A DNA stretch of 64,000 nt from an uncultured Eubacteriales bacterium. Its GTDB lineage: Bacteria; Bacillota; Clostridia; Oscillospirales; Oscillospiraceae. This document shows, piece after piece, positions 49,120 through 59,871 of this stretch. Below the pieces are notes generated by a model that saw only the letters and a program-made list of their open reading frames with translations, searched no databases and was not told the origin of the DNA. Each line of letters begins with the position of its first letter. The first letter of the stretch is position 1. Both the position numbers and the translations under genes were made by a program. The stretch lies in the NCBI GenBank assembly GCA_900544765.1, contig UQWI01000002.1, positions 62,001 through 126,000 on the forward strand, given 5' to 3'.

Positions 49120-50195
49120 AGGCAAGGAAGCTGGTTTTGGCCAGCGGCAGCGAGTACTATGGCGAGGGCTTCGGCTCCGACAGGGACAGCGTCTGCGAGG
49201 TCGTGTTCAACACGTCCATGGCGGGCTATCAGGAAATAGTCTCCGACCCGTCGTACACCGACCAGGCGGTGTGCATGACCTACCCCATCATAGGCAACTA
49301 CGGCATCACCGACGAGGACTATGAGACCAAGACGCCTACCATCGGCGCGCTCATTGTCCGCGACTACAACGACAACCCGTCCAACTTCCGCTATACAAAG
49401 ACGCTCGGCGAGCTGATGCAGGAGTACAATATTCCCGGGCTCGCCGGCGTGGACACCCGCCGCCTGACGCGCGAGATACGCTCTGCGGGCAGCCAGAAGG
49501 GCCTGATTTGCAGCGCGGATATGCCCATCGAGGCGGCCATGGAGCTGCTGGCCGAAACCGAGCTGCGCCACGACCAGGTGAGCCGCGTGAGCTGCGCCAA
49601 GCGATGGTATTCGCGCACGTCGAACCACAAGTACACCGTCGTGGCCGTCGACTGCGGCATCAAGCTGGGCATGGTCAAGGCGCTCAATGCCCGCGGCTGC
49701 AACGTCACGGTTGTGCCCTACAACACCACGGCCGAGGAGATAGACTTTATGAAGCCGGACGGCATACTGCTGTCAAACGGCCCCGGCGATCCGGAGGACG
49801 TGCCGGAGGTCGTCGAGACCGTGCGCGCCCTGCGCGGCAGGTATCCCATCATGGGCATCTGCCTGGGCCACCAGATGATAGCCCTCGCCCATGGGGCCAG
49901 GACCTACAAGCTCAAATTCGGCCACCGCGGCGGCAACCACCCTGTGCGCGAGCTCGCCACGGGCCACATAGAGATGACCAGCCAGAACCACAGCTACGCC
50001 GTGGACCCGGATTCGCTCGCGGGTACGGGGCTCGAGGTCACGCATGTAAACCTGCTGGACAACACGGTTGAAGGGCTGCGAAGCGCGGACGGGACCATCT
50101 TCTCCGTGCAGTACCACCCGGAGAGCAAGCCGGGCCCGCAGGACAGCGCCTATCTGTTCGACCGCTTCGTAGCAATGCTTGGGAAGGGAGAGTGA
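49107..50195 (+). CDS. carA: Carbamoyl-phosphate synthase small (glutaminase) subunit
   Basis: A 362-residue glutamine amidotransferase subunit. The N-terminal domain carries FNTSMAGYQEIVSDPSY; the class I GATase domain has the nucleophilic Cys in GICLGHQMIALAHG and the His/Glu pair in QYHPESKPGP. The ATG at 49107 lies inside the end of pyrC after AGGGAGG. It supplies ammonia to CarB. Presence in this operon suggests a pyrimidine role, though the product also serves arginine synthesis. Confidence 0.96.
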   Translation: MESVKARKLVLASGSEYYGEGFGSDRDSVCEVVFNTSMAGYQEIVSDPSYTDQAVCMTYPIIGNYGITDEDYETKTPTIGALIVRDYNDNPSNFRYTKTLGELMQEYNIPGLAGVDTRRLTREIRSAGSQKGLICSADMPIEAAMELLAETELRHDQVSRVSCAKRWYSRTSNHKYTVVAVDCGIKLGMVKALNARGCNVTVVPYNTTAEEIDFMKPDGILLSNGPGDPEDVPEVVETVRALRGRYPIMGICLGHQMIALAHGARTYKLKFGHRGGNHPVRELATGHIEMTSQNHSYAVDPDSLAGTGLEVTHVNLLDNTVEGLRSADGTIFSVQYHPESKPGPQDSAYLFDRFVAMLGKGE

Positions 50196-50200
50196 GCTAA

Positions 50201-53200
50201 ATGCCGAAACGCACAGATATACACAAGATACTCGTCATAGGCTCCGGCCCCATCGTCATTGGCCAGGCCGCCGAGTTCGACTACGCCGGGACCCAGGCCT
50301 GCCTCGCGCTGCGCGAGGAGGGCTACGAGGTAGTGCTTGCCAACTCCAACCCCGCGACTATTATGACCGACACCACCGTCGCCGACAAGGTGTACATGGA
50401 ACCGCTGACCGCCGAGTATGTCGCGCGCATCATACGCTACGAGCGCCCCGACGCCATTGTCCCCGGCATAGGCGGCCAGACCGGGCTGAACCTCGCCGTC
50501 GAGCTGCAGAGGCAGGGCGTGCTCGCCGAGTGCCGCGTCGAGGTGCTGGGTACCAGCGTCGACAGCATAGAGCTGGCCGAGGACCGCGAGAAGTTCAAGG
50601 AGCTGTGCGAGAGCCTGGGCGAGCCGGTGCTCCCCAGTGAGACCGCAGAGACGCTCGAAGCCTGCGTCGAGGCCGCTTCCCGCATAGGCTACCCCGTCGT
50701 ACTCCGCCCGGCATTCACCCTCGGAGGCACTGGCGGCGGCTTCGCCGACGATGAAACCGAGCTGCGCGAGCTCGCCAAGCACGCGCTGGCTGTCTCGCCT
50801 GTACACCAGGTGCTGGTCGAAAAGAGCATCCGAGGCTACAAGGAGATTGAGTACGAGGTCATGCGCGACGCCGCCGACACGGCCATCGCGGTCTGCAACA
50901 TGGAGAACATCGACCCCGTCGGCATCCACACCGGCGACAGTATTGTCGTCGCGCCCAGCCAGACGCTGACCAACCGCGAGTACCAGATGCTCCGCGACAG
51001 CGCGCTCAAGATAATCCGCGCCCTGGGCGTCGAGGGCGGCTGCAACGTGCAGTTTGCGCTCGACCCGGAGAGCTTCCAGTACTTCCTCATCGAGGTCAAC
51101 CCCCGCGTGAGCCGTTCCTCCGCCCTTGCCAGCAAGGCGACCGGTTACCCCATCGCCCGCGTGAGCGCCAAGATAGCCGCCGGTCTGCGCCTCAACGAGA
51201 TTATGCTTGCGAACACCCCGGCCAGCTTCGAGCCGACGCTCGACTACGTTGTCACAAAGATGCCCCGCTTTGCCTTTGACAAGTTTGCGGGCGCAAGCAA
51301 CAAGCTCGGCACGCAGATGAAGGCCACCGGCGAGGTCATGGCCGTGGGCCGCACGATTGAGGAGAGCCTGCTGAAGGCCGTACGCTCGCTTGAGATAGGC
51401 GCGTACCACCTCTACCTGCCCAAATTCCACCACATGCCCGTCGACGAGCTGCTCGATTACATCAAAGACGGCACGGACGACCGCATCTTCGCCATTGCCC
51501 AGCTCATGTGGCTCGGCGTGGACTACAACCGCATCTGCAACATCACGGGCATCGACATGCTCTTCCTCGACAAGATACACAACATCGTCGAGCTCGAGCG
51601 CGAGATAAAGGACGAACCCATCACGCGCGAAAACCTCCTGCGCGCCAAGCGCATGGGCTTTTCCGACCGGCACCTTGCGCACCTCTGGAAGTGCTCGGAG
51701 CAGGACGTGGCGGAAAAGCGCCGCGAGCTCGGCGTGCGGCCCGTCTACAAGATGATAGACACCTGCGCCAGCGAGTTTGAGAGCTATGTCCCCTACTTCT
51801 ACTCCACCTACGAGGAGGAGAACGAGAGCGTAGTCTCCGACAGGCCCAAGGTTGTCGTGCTCGGCGCGGGACCCATCCGCATCGGCCAGGGCGTGGAGTT
51901 CGACTACTCCACCGTCCACGCGGTAAAGACCATCCGCGAGCATGGCTACGAGGCCATAATCATCAACAACAACCCCGAGACGGTCTCCACCGACTACACC
52001 ACCAGCGACAAGCTGTATTTCGAGCCGCTGACCGTTGAGGACGTCATGAACGTCATTGAGCTCGAGAACCCCCTGGGGGTCATCGCCACGCTGGGCGGCC
52101 AGACAGCCATCAACCTGGCCGAGCCTCTGATGGAGCGCGGCGTGAAGCTCATAGGCACCGACTGCGCGGCCATAGAGCGCGCCGAGAACCGCGACAGCTT
52201 TGAAAAGCTGCTGCTCGCAGAACACATCCCGCAGCCCGAGGGCCGCGCCGTCACCAGCGTGGACGCGGGAGCCGAGGCCGCGAAGCAGATAGGCTACCCA
52301 GTGCTTGTGCGCCCAAGCTTCGTGCTCGGCGGCAGGGCGATGCAGATAGTCGCGGACGAGGAGGCCCTGCGCTTCTATCTCGAGAACGCGGTGCGCATAG
52401 ACGAGAAGCAGCCCGTGCTCGTCGACCGCTACATCTCCGGGCGCGAGTGCGAGGTGGACGCGGTCTGCGACGGCGTGAACGTGTTCGTCCCCGGCATCAT
52501 GGAGCACGTCGAGCGCACGGGCGTCCACTCCGGCGACTCCATCAGCGTCTACCCGCCCTACAACCTCTCCGCCAAGGTGAGGGAGACCATACTCGACTAC
52601 ACCCGCCGCCTCGGCCTCGCCATAGGCATCGTCGGCCTCTACAACATCCAGTTCATCGTTGACAAGAACGACGACGTGTTTATCATCGAGGTCAACCCGC
52701 GCTCCTCCCGCACGGTGCCCTTTATATCCAAGGCTACGGGCTACAGCCTCGCCGACATAGGCACCCTCGCCATGCTGGGCGTGACGCTGCCGGAGCAGGG
52801 CATAACCGAGCTCTGCCCGCCGGACAGGGAGAAGAGCTTCGTCAAGGCCCCGGCCTTCAGCTTCTCCAAGCTTGCCGGGCTGGACGCGTACCTCTCGCCC
52901 GAAATGAAGTCCACCGGCGAGGCCATCGGCATAGACAAGACCATCAACCGCGCGCTCTACAAGGCCCTGCAGGCCTCCGGCATGCGCGTCACGAACTCCG
53001 GCACCGTCCTCGTCACCATCGCCGACTGCGACAAGGCCGAGGCCCTGCCGCTCATCCGCCGCTTCTACGACCTCGGCTTCAACATCGAGGCCACAGAAGG
53101 CACGGCGAAGTTCCTCAAGAGCCACGGTATCCGCACCCGCGTAAAGAAAAAGATAAGCGAGGGCAGCGAGGAGATACTCGACTCCATCCGCCGCGGCTAT

Positions 53201-53377
53201 GTGAGCTACGTCATCAACACCCGCGACGTGAGCTCGACATCCGGCCACTCCGACGGCTACGAGATACGCCGCTGCGCCGTTGAAAACAACGTGAGCATCT
53301 TTACAAGCCTCGACACCGTGCGCGGCCTGCTCGATGTGCTCGAGGAGATAACCATCTCCATATCTACGATAGACTGA
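50201..53377 (+). CDS. carB: Carbamoyl-phosphate synthase large subunit
   Basis: A 1058-residue synthetase of two homologous ATP-grasp halves. The first half opens [20 protein letters not shown] and the second [20 protein letters not shown] (about residue 548). ATP-grasp signatures [12 protein letters not shown] and [11 protein letters not shown] are present, with EVNPR metal motifs in both halves. The MGS-like allosteric domain ends the protein, where UMP/IMP usually bind. The start follows GGGAGAGTGAGCTA. Length and order are typical. Confidence 0.97.
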   Translation: MPKRTDIHKILVIGSGPIVIGQAAEFDYAGTQACLALREEGYEVVLANSNPATIMTDTTVADKVYMEPLTAEYVARIIRYERPDAIVPGIGGQTGLNLAVELQRQGVLAECRVEVLGTSVDSIELAEDREKFKELCESLGEPVLPSETAETLEACVEAASRIGYPVVLRPAFTLGGTGGGFADDETELRELAKHALAVSPVHQVLVEKSIRGYKEIEYEVMRDAADTAIAVCNMENIDPVGIHTGDSIVVAPSQTLTNREYQMLRDSALKIIRALGVEGGCNVQFALDPESFQYFLIEVNPRVSRSSALASKATGYPIARVSAKIAAGLRLNEIMLANTPASFEPTLDYVVTKMPRFAFDKFAGASNKLGTQMKATGEVMAVGRTIEESLLKAVRSLEIGAYHLYLPKFHHMPVDELLDYIKDGTDDRIFAIAQLMWLGVDYNRICNITGIDMLFLDKIHNIVELEREIKDEPITRENLLRAKRMGFSDRHLAHLWKCSEQDVAEKRRELGVRPVYKMIDTCASEFESYVPYFYSTYEEENESVVSDRPKVVVLGAGPIRIGQGVEFDYSTVHAVKTIREHGYEAIIINNNPETVSTDYTTSDKLYFEPLTVEDVMNVIELENPLGVIATLGGQTAINLAEPLMERGVKLIGTDCAAIERAENRDSFEKLLLAEHIPQPEGRAVTSVDAGAEAAKQIGYPVLVRPSFVLGGRAMQIVADEEALRFYLENAVRIDEKQPVLVDRYISGRECEVDAVCDGVNVFVPGIMEHVERTGVHSGDSISVYPPYNLSAKVRETILDYTRRLGLAIGIVGLYNIQFIVDKNDDVFIIEVNPRSSRTVPFISKATGYSLADIGTLAMLGVTLPEQGITELCPPDREKSFVKAPAFSFSKLAGLDAYLSPEMKSTGEAIGIDKTINRALYKALQASGMRVTNSGTVLVTIADCDKAEALPLIRRFYDLGFNIEATEGTAKFLKSHGIRTRVKKKISEGSEEILDSIRRGYVSYVINTRDVSSTSGHSDGYEIRRCAVENNVSIFTSLDTVRGLLDVLEEITISISTID

Positions 53378-53378
53378 C

Positions 53379-54110
53379 ATGAAAAAAGGCATTTTTACAC
53401 TGATAAAGAACGAAGAGCTGATACCCGGCTTCCACAGGCTAAGCTTCGCCGGGGACGCCTCCGCCGTGACAAGGCCCGGCATGTTTGCCGAGGTGCAGGT
53501 ACCCGGCTACTTCCTGCGCCGTCCATTCTCGGTAGCGGACGCCTGCGGCGACTCGCTGACCCTGGCGGTGCGCGTGCGCGGCGAGGGTACGGCTGTGCTT
53601 ACGGCGATGCCCGTGGGCTCCAAGCTCGACATCCTGACCGGGCTGGGCAACGGCTTCGACCTGGACTGCGCCGGGGAGCGCCCGCTGCTCATCGGCGGCG
53701 GGAGCGGCGTACCCGCGCTGTACATGGCCTGCCGCGAGCTCATAGAGCGCGGGGCGAGCCCCATCGCGGCCCTGGGCTTCAACAGCGCCGGGGAGAGCTT
53801 TTACGCCGGGGACTTCGCCGCGCTCGGCGCCGAGATCGTGCTGTACACGGCCGACGGAAGCGCGGGCCGCTGCGGAGTGGTTACGGATGCGCTGGACGGC
53901 TTCGACTACAGCTACGTCTACGCCTGCGGCGCCGTCCCGATGTTGCAAATAATCGACCGCGAGGCCAAAACCGGCGCGCAGTTCTCGCTGGAGGCGCGCA
54001 TGGGCTGCGGCTTCGGGGCCTGCATGGGCTGCACGGTAGAGACGCAGGATGGCCCCAGGCGCGTCTGCAAGGACGGGCCGGTATTCAGGAAGGGGGAGCT
54101 GATATGGTGA
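53379..54110 (+). CDS. pyrK: Dihydroorotate dehydrogenase electron-transfer subunit
   Basis: A 243-residue FAD/[2Fe-2S] protein that couples PyrD to NAD+. FAD motif RRPFSVAD (about residues 47-54), NAD-site IGGGSGVPALYMACREL and a C-terminal cluster loop GCGFGACMGCTV...RVCKDGPVF with the four cysteine ligands. It starts one base after the carB stop and overlaps pyrD by seven bases. Confidence 0.95.
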   Translation: MKKGIFTLIKNEELIPGFHRLSFAGDASAVTRPGMFAEVQVPGYFLRRPFSVADACGDSLTLAVRVRGEGTAVLTAMPVGSKLDILTGLGNGFDLDCAGERPLLIGGGSGVPALYMACRELIERGASPIAALGFNSAGESFYAGDFAALGAEIVLYTADGSAGRCGVVTDALDGFDYSYVYACGAVPMLQIIDREAKTGAQFSLEARMGCGFGACMGCTVETQDGPRRVCKDGPVFRKGELIW

Positions 54111-55021
54111 ACACGCGCGTCACGCTCTGCGGCAAGGAGCTGGACAACCCCATCATCCCCGCCTCCGGCACCTTCGGCTACGGCCGGGAGTTCGCGCAGT
54201 TTTATGACATAAACTGCCTGGGTACGTTTTCAATCAAGGGTACCACAGCATACCCGCGCTTCGGCAACGCCGCGCCCAGAATTGCCGATGCGCCCGCCGG
54301 CATGCTCAACAGCATAGGCCTGCAAAACCCCGGCGTGGAGGACGTCATACACTCAGAGCTGCCGGAGCTGGCCAAGGTTTTCAACAAGAAAGTTGTGGCA
54401 AACGTCTGCGGTTTCTCTGTAGGGGAGTACGTCTCCGTCGCGGAGCTGTTCGACAACTGCGAGCAGGTGGGCTGGCTGGAACTGAACGTCAGCTGCCCGA
54501 ACGTGCACGGCGGAGGTATGGGCTTCGGCACCTCGGCCGAGAGCGCCGCAATGCTGACGCGCGAGGTCAAGAGCGTGGTCAGGAAGCCGGTCATAGTCAA
54601 GCTGACGCCCAACGTCACGGACATCGTCACTATTGCCCGCGCGTGTGAGGACGCCGGGGCCGACGGCCTCTCGCTCATCAACACCGTCCTCGCCATGCGC
54701 ATCGACCCCGCGACGCGCCGCCCCGTGCTCGCCAATGTGACGGGCGGCCTCTCGGGAGGAGCGGTGTTCCCGATTGCCGTGCGCATGGTGTGGCAGGTCT
54801 ACGAAGCCGTCAAGATACCGATAATCGGCATGGGCGGAGTGCGCAGCGCGCGCGACGTGCTGGAAATGATGCTCGCCGGGGCGACGGCGGTGGGCGTCGG
54901 GGCGGCCAACCTTGCAAACCCGTTCGCGTCAAAGGAAATTATCGACGCCCTGCCGGCGGAGATGGAGAAGTACGGAATAAAGAATTTGGTTGACATAATA
55001 GGAGGAGCACACAATGGGTAA
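54104..55021 (+). CDS. pyrD: Dihydroorotate dehydrogenase, class 1B catalytic subunit
   Basis: A 305-residue FMN TIM barrel. PASGTFGYGREF at the start, LELNVSCPNVHGGGMGFG with the class 1 active-site Cys, VKLTPNVTDI and GMGGVRSARDVLEMMLAGA (FMN phosphate) are all present. Class 1B is supported by the adjacent pyrK. GGGGGAG precedes the ATG. Confidence 0.97.
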   Translation: MVNTRVTLCGKELDNPIIPASGTFGYGREFAQFYDINCLGTFSIKGTTAYPRFGNAAPRIADAPAGMLNSIGLQNPGVEDVIHSELPELAKVFNKKVVANVCGFSVGEYVSVAELFDNCEQVGWLELNVSCPNVHGGGMGFGTSAESAAMLTREVKSVVRKPVIVKLTPNVTDIVTIARACEDAGADGLSLINTVLAMRIDPATRRPVLANVTGGLSGGAVFPIAVRMVWQVYEAVKIPIIGMGGVRSARDVLEMMLAGATAVGVGAANLANPFASKEIIDALPAEMEKYGIKNLVDIIGGAHNG

Positions 55022-55724
55022 AGACGTCATAGTGGCCTGCGACATGCCTGACAAGGGCAGCGTCATGGCCTTCCTGGAGCGCTTCGGCGACGAGAGGCCC
55101 TATATAAAAATAGGCATGGAGCTCTTCTACGCAGAGGGGCCGCAGGTTGTGCGTGAGCTGAAGGAGCGCGGGCACAGTATCTTCCTCGACCTCAAGCTCT
55201 GCGACATCCCCAACACCGTGCGCGGCGCGATGCGCTCGCTCCGCCCGCTCGAGGTTGACATAATTAATTTGCACGCCTTTGGCGGCGGAGACATGATGCG
55301 CGCCGCAGCCGAGGGCCTGACCGACGAAAACGGCGAGAGGCACACGAAGCTCATAGCCGTAACCATCCTCACTTCCACGAGCGAGGATGTGCTGCGCCGC
55401 GAGCTGCTGATTGACACCCCGCTCTCCGACACCTGCATCGCCTATGCGAAGAACGCCAAGTCCGCCGGGCTCGACGGCGTGGTCTGCTCTCCGCTGGAGA
55501 GCCCGGTCGTGCACGAGCACTGCGGCGAGGGCTTCCTCACCGTTACCCCCGGCGTGCGCTTTGCCGGCGGGGAGCGAGGCGACCAGGTGCGCGTGACTAC
55601 GCCGGAGCGCGCCCGTGAGCTGGGAAGCGACTACATCGTCATGGGCCGTCCCATAACCGGAGCCGATGACCCCGTCGCGGCCTGGAAGCGCGCCCGCGCC
55701 GAATTCTGCGGAGGTGATATGTGA
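55014..55724 (+). CDS. pyrF: Orotidine 5'-phosphate decarboxylase
   Basis: A 236-residue subtype 1 OMP decarboxylase. The catalytic Lys-Asp pair is in FLDLKLCDIPNTVRGA, with IVACDMPDK at the N-terminus, TPGVRF in the phosphate loop and IVMGRPIT near the end. The ATG lies within the pyrD stop region after GGAGG. Confidence 0.96.
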   Translation: MGKDVIVACDMPDKGSVMAFLERFGDERPYIKIGMELFYAEGPQVVRELKERGHSIFLDLKLCDIPNTVRGAMRSLRPLEVDIINLHAFGGGDMMRAAAEGLTDENGERHTKLIAVTILTSTSEDVLRRELLIDTPLSDTCIAYAKNAKSAGLDGVVCSPLESPVVHEHCGEGFLTVTPGVRFAGGERGDQVRVTTPERARELGSDYIVMGRPITGADDPVAAWKRARAEFCGGDM

Positions 55725-56365
55725 TGGACAAGTTCGACGCCTCCCGCGCTCTGCTGAGCATAGGCGCGGTGTTCCTCCGCCCTGACGAGCCCTTCACCTG
55801 GGCCAGCGGCATCAAGAGCCCCATTTACTGCGACAACCGCCTCATCCTCACCGCGCCCGAGGTGCGCGCAAACGTGGAGCAGGCGCTTGCGGACATGATT
55901 TCCCGCGAGTTCCCCGAGGCCGAAGTGCTCATGGGTACGGCCACGGCGGGTATAGCCCACGCCGCCATAGCCGCCCACCTCCTCGGCCTGCCGATGGGCT
56001 ATGTCCGCTCCGGAAACAAGGACCACGGACGCCAGAACCGCATCGAGGGCAGGCTCGTCCCCGGCGATAAAGTCGTAGTGGTAGAGGATTTGATTTCCAC
56101 CGGCGGCAGCGCGCTCGAGGCCGTGGAGGCCCTGCGTGAGGCCGGGGCGGAGGTCCTGGGCATAGCGGCGCTCTTCACCTACGGCATGGAAAAGGGCAAA
56201 AAACGCTTGGCCGAGCACTCCGTGCGCGCCGTGTGCCTTACGAACTTCGACGAGGTCGTCCACTCTGCGGCCGAGGACGGAGCGTTCCCGAGGAGTTATA
56301 TCCCGGCGCTGATGGCCTTCCGCGACAACCCCGACGACGGAAGCTGGCAGGAGGCGCTCAAATGA
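55724..56365 (+). CDS. pyrE: Orotate phosphoribosyltransferase
   Basis: A 213-residue type I PRTase that makes OMP from orotate and PRPP. Motifs are [46 protein letters not shown] (catalytic Lys loop) and the PRPP-binding [20 protein letters not shown]. The ATG at 55724 has GGAGG nine bases upstream and shares an A with the pyrF stop. Confidence 0.96.
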   Translation: MDKFDASRALLSIGAVFLRPDEPFTWASGIKSPIYCDNRLILTAPEVRANVEQALADMISREFPEAEVLMGTATAGIAHAAIAAHLLGLPMGYVRSGNKDHGRQNRIEGRLVPGDKVVVVEDLISTGGSALEAVEALREAGAEVLGIAALFTYGMEKGKKRLAEHSVRAVCLTNFDEVVHSAAEDGAFPRSYIPALMAFRDNPDDGSWQEALK

Positions 56366-57273
56366 GGCACCTGATAGACATACGCGACCTGACCCAGGTC
56401 GAGATAATCTCCCTGCTTGACAGGGCCGACGACATATTTGCCCACCCCGAAGATTACCGCGAGGCCTGCCGCTATAAGAAGCTCGCCACGCTGTTCTTCG
56501 AGCCCTCTACCCGCACGCGCCTGAGCTTCGAGGCCGCGATGATGGAGCTGGGCGGCAAGGTGCTCGGCTTCTCCGAGGCGGCCAGCTCTTCGGCCAGCAA
56601 GGGCGAGAGCGTGGCGGACACGGTGCGCGTCGTCGGCTGCTACGCCGACATAATCGCCATGCGTCACCCCAAGGAGGGCGCGCCGCTCGCCGCTGCGCTG
56701 CACTCCACCGTGCCCATTATCAACGCGGGCGACGGCGGACACAACCACCCCACGCAGACGCTCACCGACCTCATGACTATACGCCGCGAAAAGGGCGGCC
56801 TCGACAACTTCACGATAGGCCTGTGCGGCGACCTCAAGTTCGGCCGCACGGTACACTCGCTCATAGCTGCGCTCCTGCGCTGCGAGGGCGTAAACTTCGT
56901 GTGCATATCCCCGGAGGAGCTGCGCCTGCCCGGATATGTCCGTCAGGGCATGCCGGAGGGCAGGGTGCGTGAAGAGCGCGACCTAGCCGCCGTGCTGCCC
57001 GAGCTGGACGTGCTATACATGACCCGCGTGCAGCGCGAGCGCTTCTTCAACGAGGAGGACTACCTCAGGCTCAAAGACAGCTACATCCTCACCCCCGACA
57101 AGCTCGCCGGGGCGAAGGAGGACCTCGCCATCCTGCACCCGCTGCCGCGCGTGAACGAGATTGACACGGCCATAGACTCGGATAAGCGCGCCTGCTATTT
57201 CCGCCAGGCGCTCTACGGCAAGTTTGTGCGTATGGCCCTCATACTGATGCTGCTCGAGGAGGCTGGGAAATGA
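56362..57273 (+). CDS. pyrB: Aspartate carbamoyltransferase catalytic chain
   Basis: A 303-residue ATCase. The carbamoyl-phosphate loop is [29 protein letters not shown] is the 80s loop, HPTQTLTDL and PLPRVNEI the later conserved blocks. It overlaps pyrE by an ATGA. pyrI follows, so a regulated holoenzyme of the E. coli type is expected. Confidence 0.96.
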   Translation: MRHLIDIRDLTQVEIISLLDRADDIFAHPEDYREACRYKKLATLFFEPSTRTRLSFEAAMMELGGKVLGFSEAASSSASKGESVADTVRVVGCYADIIAMRHPKEGAPLAAALHSTVPIINAGDGGHNHPTQTLTDLMTIRREKGGLDNFTIGLCGDLKFGRTVHSLIAALLRCEGVNFVCISPEELRLPGYVRQGMPEGRVREERDLAAVLPELDVLYMTRVQRERFFNEEDYLRLKDSYILTPDKLAGAKEDLAILHPLPRVNEIDTAIDSDKRACYFRQALYGKFVRMALILMLLEEAGK

Positions 57274-57701
57274 ACATCGACTCCATAAAGAACGGCCTGG
57301 TCATCGACCACATCCGCGCCGGCGGCGCGATGGAGCTCTACCGCCTGCTGCGCCTCGGCGACATGGACTGTACGGTGGCCATCATCAAAAACGCCCCAAG
57401 CGCCAAGCTGGGGCGCAAGGACATCATAAAGATAGACTCGCCCGAGGACATAGACCTCGGCGTCATCGGCTTCGTCGACCCGGATGCGACCATAAACGTC
57501 ATCCGCGACGGCAAGCTCGTGGAGAAGCGCCACTTCACTCTGCCCGAGCGCATAGTGAACGTGCTCAAGTGCCGCAACCCCAGGTGCATCACCACGGTGG
57601 AGCCGGGGCTTGACCAGGTGTTTTTCCTCTCTGACCGCGAGAGCCACACCTACCGCTGCCTCTACTGCGAGGCCCGCGCCGAGCTCAACAAGCACAAATA
57701 A
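57270..57701 (+). CDS. pyrI: Aspartate carbamoyltransferase regulatory chain
   Basis: A 143-residue allosteric chain that binds CTP/ATP and the catalytic trimers. The N-terminal nucleotide domain has [15 protein letters not shown] and the C-terminal zinc domain has the four cysteines CRNPRC and CLYC. ATGA overlap with pyrB. Presence of PyrI in a Firmicute indicates feedback-inhibited ATCase, unlike the PyrR-controlled B. subtilis enzyme. Confidence 0.96.
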   Translation: MNIDSIKNGLVIDHIRAGGAMELYRLLRLGDMDCTVAIIKNAPSAKLGRKDIIKIDSPEDIDLGVIGFVDPDATINVIRDGKLVEKRHFTLPERIVNVLKCRNPRCITTVEPGLDQVFFLSDRESHTYRCLYCEARAELNKHK

Positions 57702-57735
57702 AAACAGGGAAGGCCTGCGCCTTCCCTATTTTTAG
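57702..57735. terminator. Terminator of the pyrimidine operon
   Basis: AAAAACAGGGAAGGC, a CTGC loop and GCCTTCCCTATTTTT form a long stem. It also ends the convergent spoIID gene. Confidence 0.93.
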
Positions 57736-58715
57736 CTCACCAGCTCCGTCCCGGGGTAGTAGTGGGCGAGAATTTCCCCGTAGTCAGAGCCGTTCTGGGC
57801 CATGACGTTCGCCCCGTACTGGCTCATGCCCACGCCGTGGCCGTAGCCGGTGACGGTAAAGAGGAAGTCCGAGCCGGTGTAATCGAGCGTGAAGGCCGTG
57901 CTGCGCAGTTCGAACATGGTCCGCAGCTCGGTGCCGGGTATGGTGACGCCGCCTATTTCCGCGCCGTCCACGCGGCCGCTCTCGTCGAAAGTTATTTCCC
58001 CGAGCCAGAACGCGGGCTCTCCGGAGAGCTGCGCCTCCGGGTAGGCCTCCAGCACTTTGGCGGAGAAATCCGCGGCTGGGACGGCGACGCTCGTGACATA
58101 GTTCGGCACGTTTTCGCTCGTCTCGGGCGAGTCCACGCTCACGAGGTAGGGCCTCGCGCTCCAGACCTCGGCCGCGTCCTCGGTCATTCCGGCGCTGGAG
58201 GAGTGGAACACGGCCTCGATGGGCGCGCCGTCCCAGGCCAGATACTGTCCGTCGGTGGAGCGCACGGCGTCGAGCACCTTCGCGTAGTTGGCCTCGTAAT
58301 CCTCGCCCCAGTTCGAGCGCATCTGCTCGTCCGTCAAATGGGCCTTGCAGCAGCCCGGGTCGTCGCAGACGTCGGCGTCCGGGTGAGCGGCCTTCGTCGT
58401 GGACATGAGGTAGAGTATGTAGGTGCGCGCCGCGACGGCCTGCGCCTTCAGGGCCTCGGCCTCAAAGTTCGCCGGCATCTCGCCCGCCACGGCGCCGGGC
58501 AGCCAGTCCGCCATACTGGTTTCAACCAGCTCTCCGCCGCTGCTGGCGGTGAAGAGTATGTCCTCGTCCGCCCCTGCATATTCATATTCGCCGGTATCGG
58601 GCGCACTGTCCACGCCGCCGTCCGTCCGGGCGGGGGAGGCCGACAGCAGCGCTATTGCCAGGGCCGCGGCAAGGCAGAGCAGCCCGACGGCGGATATAGT
58701 CCTCAAAGCTATCAC
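57732..58715 (-). CDS. spoIID: SpoIID/LytB-domain sporulation protein
   Basis: A 327-residue peptidoglycan lytic transglycosylase of the SpoIID family, active during engulfment. An N-terminal membrane anchor (about residues 5-28) is followed by the SpoIID domain: AVAGEMPANFEAEALKAQAV with the catalytic Glu, a CDDPGCCKAH metal-binding-like loop, FHSSSAGMTEDAAEVW, and the C-terminal GYGHGVGMSQYGA signature. GTG 58715 is chosen for AGGA four bases upstream; a TTG at 58706 is also possible. Confidence 0.9.
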   Translation of the reverse strand: MIALRTISAVGLLCLAAALAIALLSASPARTDGGVDSAPDTGEYEYAGADEDILFTASSGGELVETSMADWLPGAVAGEMPANFEAEALKAQAVAARTYILYLMSTTKAAHPDADVCDDPGCCKAHLTDEQMRSNWGEDYEANYAKVLDAVRSTDGQYLAWDGAPIEAVFHSSSAGMTEDAAEVWSARPYLVSVDSPETSENVPNYVTSVAVPAADFSAKVLEAYPEAQLSGEPAFWLGEITFDESGRVDGAEIGGVTIPGTELRTMFELRSTAFTLDYTGSDFLFTVTGYGHGVGMSQYGANVMAQNGSDYGEILAHYYPGTELVS

Positions 58716-58810
58716 TCTTTCCTGTTGACTTGAAGCACGGCATGGGTATAAAATAGCACAGTGAGCGCCCATGCGGCCTCATAGAATTCTATTGGGACGT
58801 GTTCGGACAT

Positions 58811-59794
58811 ATGCGTAAAAACGCGCTTACTCTAACCTGTACCGCCTGTGTGTCCGGCGCCTTCGGCATATTCTGCCGCTGGATACAGGGCATGTCCGCC
58901 TTCGAGGAGAACGGGCTGTACAAGCCCGGGAGCTGGTCGGGCATAGTACTTATACTGATGTATATCGCAGCGCTGGCGGCGCTTATAGGATTCACCGTCT
59001 ACTTCAAGAGCAAGATGGGGCTGGCCTCGCCGCCTGAGTACGGCCTTGCCACCGCAGGGAACCGGCGCTGGGCCCTGATTATAGCGCTCGTCATAACGCT
59101 CGTGATGGCCGCAGGCTGCGTGATGCTGCTCATTACGGCGGAGGGAGAGCAGTTTTCGGGACTGCTGCGCGTATTGGCGCTGCTGGGCCTCATGGCCGCA
59201 GGCGGCTTCATGGGCCTCGCCGGGGCCTGCGGGAAGCCGTCGCCCAAGGGAAGCGGGCTTGAGGCCGGTCTGTGCCTGGCCAGCGCCCTGCCCGTGGCCT
59301 GCTGCTGCTTCTGGCTCGTGGTGAGCTACAGGCAGGACGCCGCCACCGGCGTCGTCTGGAGCTATGCGCCGGAGATAATCGCGCTGAGCGTTTCACTGCT
59401 CGCCTTCTATTACGTCGCCGGTCACGCCTACGGCAGACCGAGGCCTTTCGCCGCGATATTCCTCTGTGAGTTCGGAGCGTTCAGCTGCTTCGTGACATTG
59501 CCTGACGAGCGCCTGTTTGCGCTCCAGGTCATGGTATTCGCGCTGGCTGTGATGCAGCTGTACATCGGCCTGCTCATGACGGCCAACCTTCGTCCGGCCG
59601 AGGAGATAGACGCGCGCTTCCCCGGCGCGCTTGAAGCCGAAGGACTGGCGCCGGAAGAGCCGGAGGAGGAAGCCGACGACGGGCTCGAGGACATGGGCCA
59701 GGACAGCGGCGGGGAGGAAAATTTCGTAGAGGTCACCGAGGAGTACCTGGGTGAGGACGGCAAAAACGACAAAAACAGCGCCTCCGAGTGCTGA
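58811..59794 (+). CDS. Membrane protein of unknown function upstream of rpmH
   Basis: A 327-residue protein with eight or so transmembrane helices (about residues 10-245) and an acidic C-terminal tail of about 75 residues (EEPEEEADDGLEDMGQ). No family motif is recognised. The start could be ATG 58811 or GTG 58799; no good ribosome-binding site marks either. Likely expressed with its own promoter in the divergent gap with spoIID. Confidence 0.55.
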   Translation: MRKNALTLTCTACVSGAFGIFCRWIQGMSAFEENGLYKPGSWSGIVLILMYIAALAALIGFTVYFKSKMGLASPPEYGLATAGNRRWALIIALVITLVMAAGCVMLLITAEGEQFSGLLRVLALLGLMAAGGFMGLAGACGKPSPKGSGLEAGLCLASALPVACCCFWLVVSYRQDAATGVVWSYAPEIIALSVSLLAFYYVAGHAYGRPRPFAAIFLCEFGAFSCFVTLPDERLFALQVMVFALAVMQLYIGLLMTANLRPAEEIDARFPGALEAEGLAPEEPEEEADDGLEDMGQDSGGEENFVEVTEEYLGEDGKNDKNSASEC

Positions 59795-59810
59795 AAGCAA
59801 AAGAAATAGG

Positions 59811-59840
59811 TTGACATCAGGCCCGGAGATATAATATAAT
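59811..59840 (+). promoter_or_regulatory. rpmH operon promoter
   Basis: TTGACA and TATAAT with an 18-bp spacer, just after the upstream membrane-protein gene. Confidence 0.7.
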
Positions 59841-59842
59841 TA

Positions 59843-59871
59843 CCCTCTGCCAGACTGTGGCGGAGGGTTTT
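59843..59871 (+). promoter_or_regulatory. Terminator-like hairpin in the rpmH leader
   Basis: CCCTCTGCC and GGCGGAGGG form a nine-pair stem with one wobble, followed by TTTT. It lies at the very start of the transcript, so it could attenuate the operon. Confidence 0.5.

Noticed and set aside
50150..53482. 1110-codon open frame antisense to carB and similar long antisense frames (5154-6116, 18080-19201, 45974-47413)
   Set aside because: They mirror strongly biased third positions of real, high-G+C genes, have low-complexity His/Val/Gly/Ala-rich translations, and lie opposite conserved genes.
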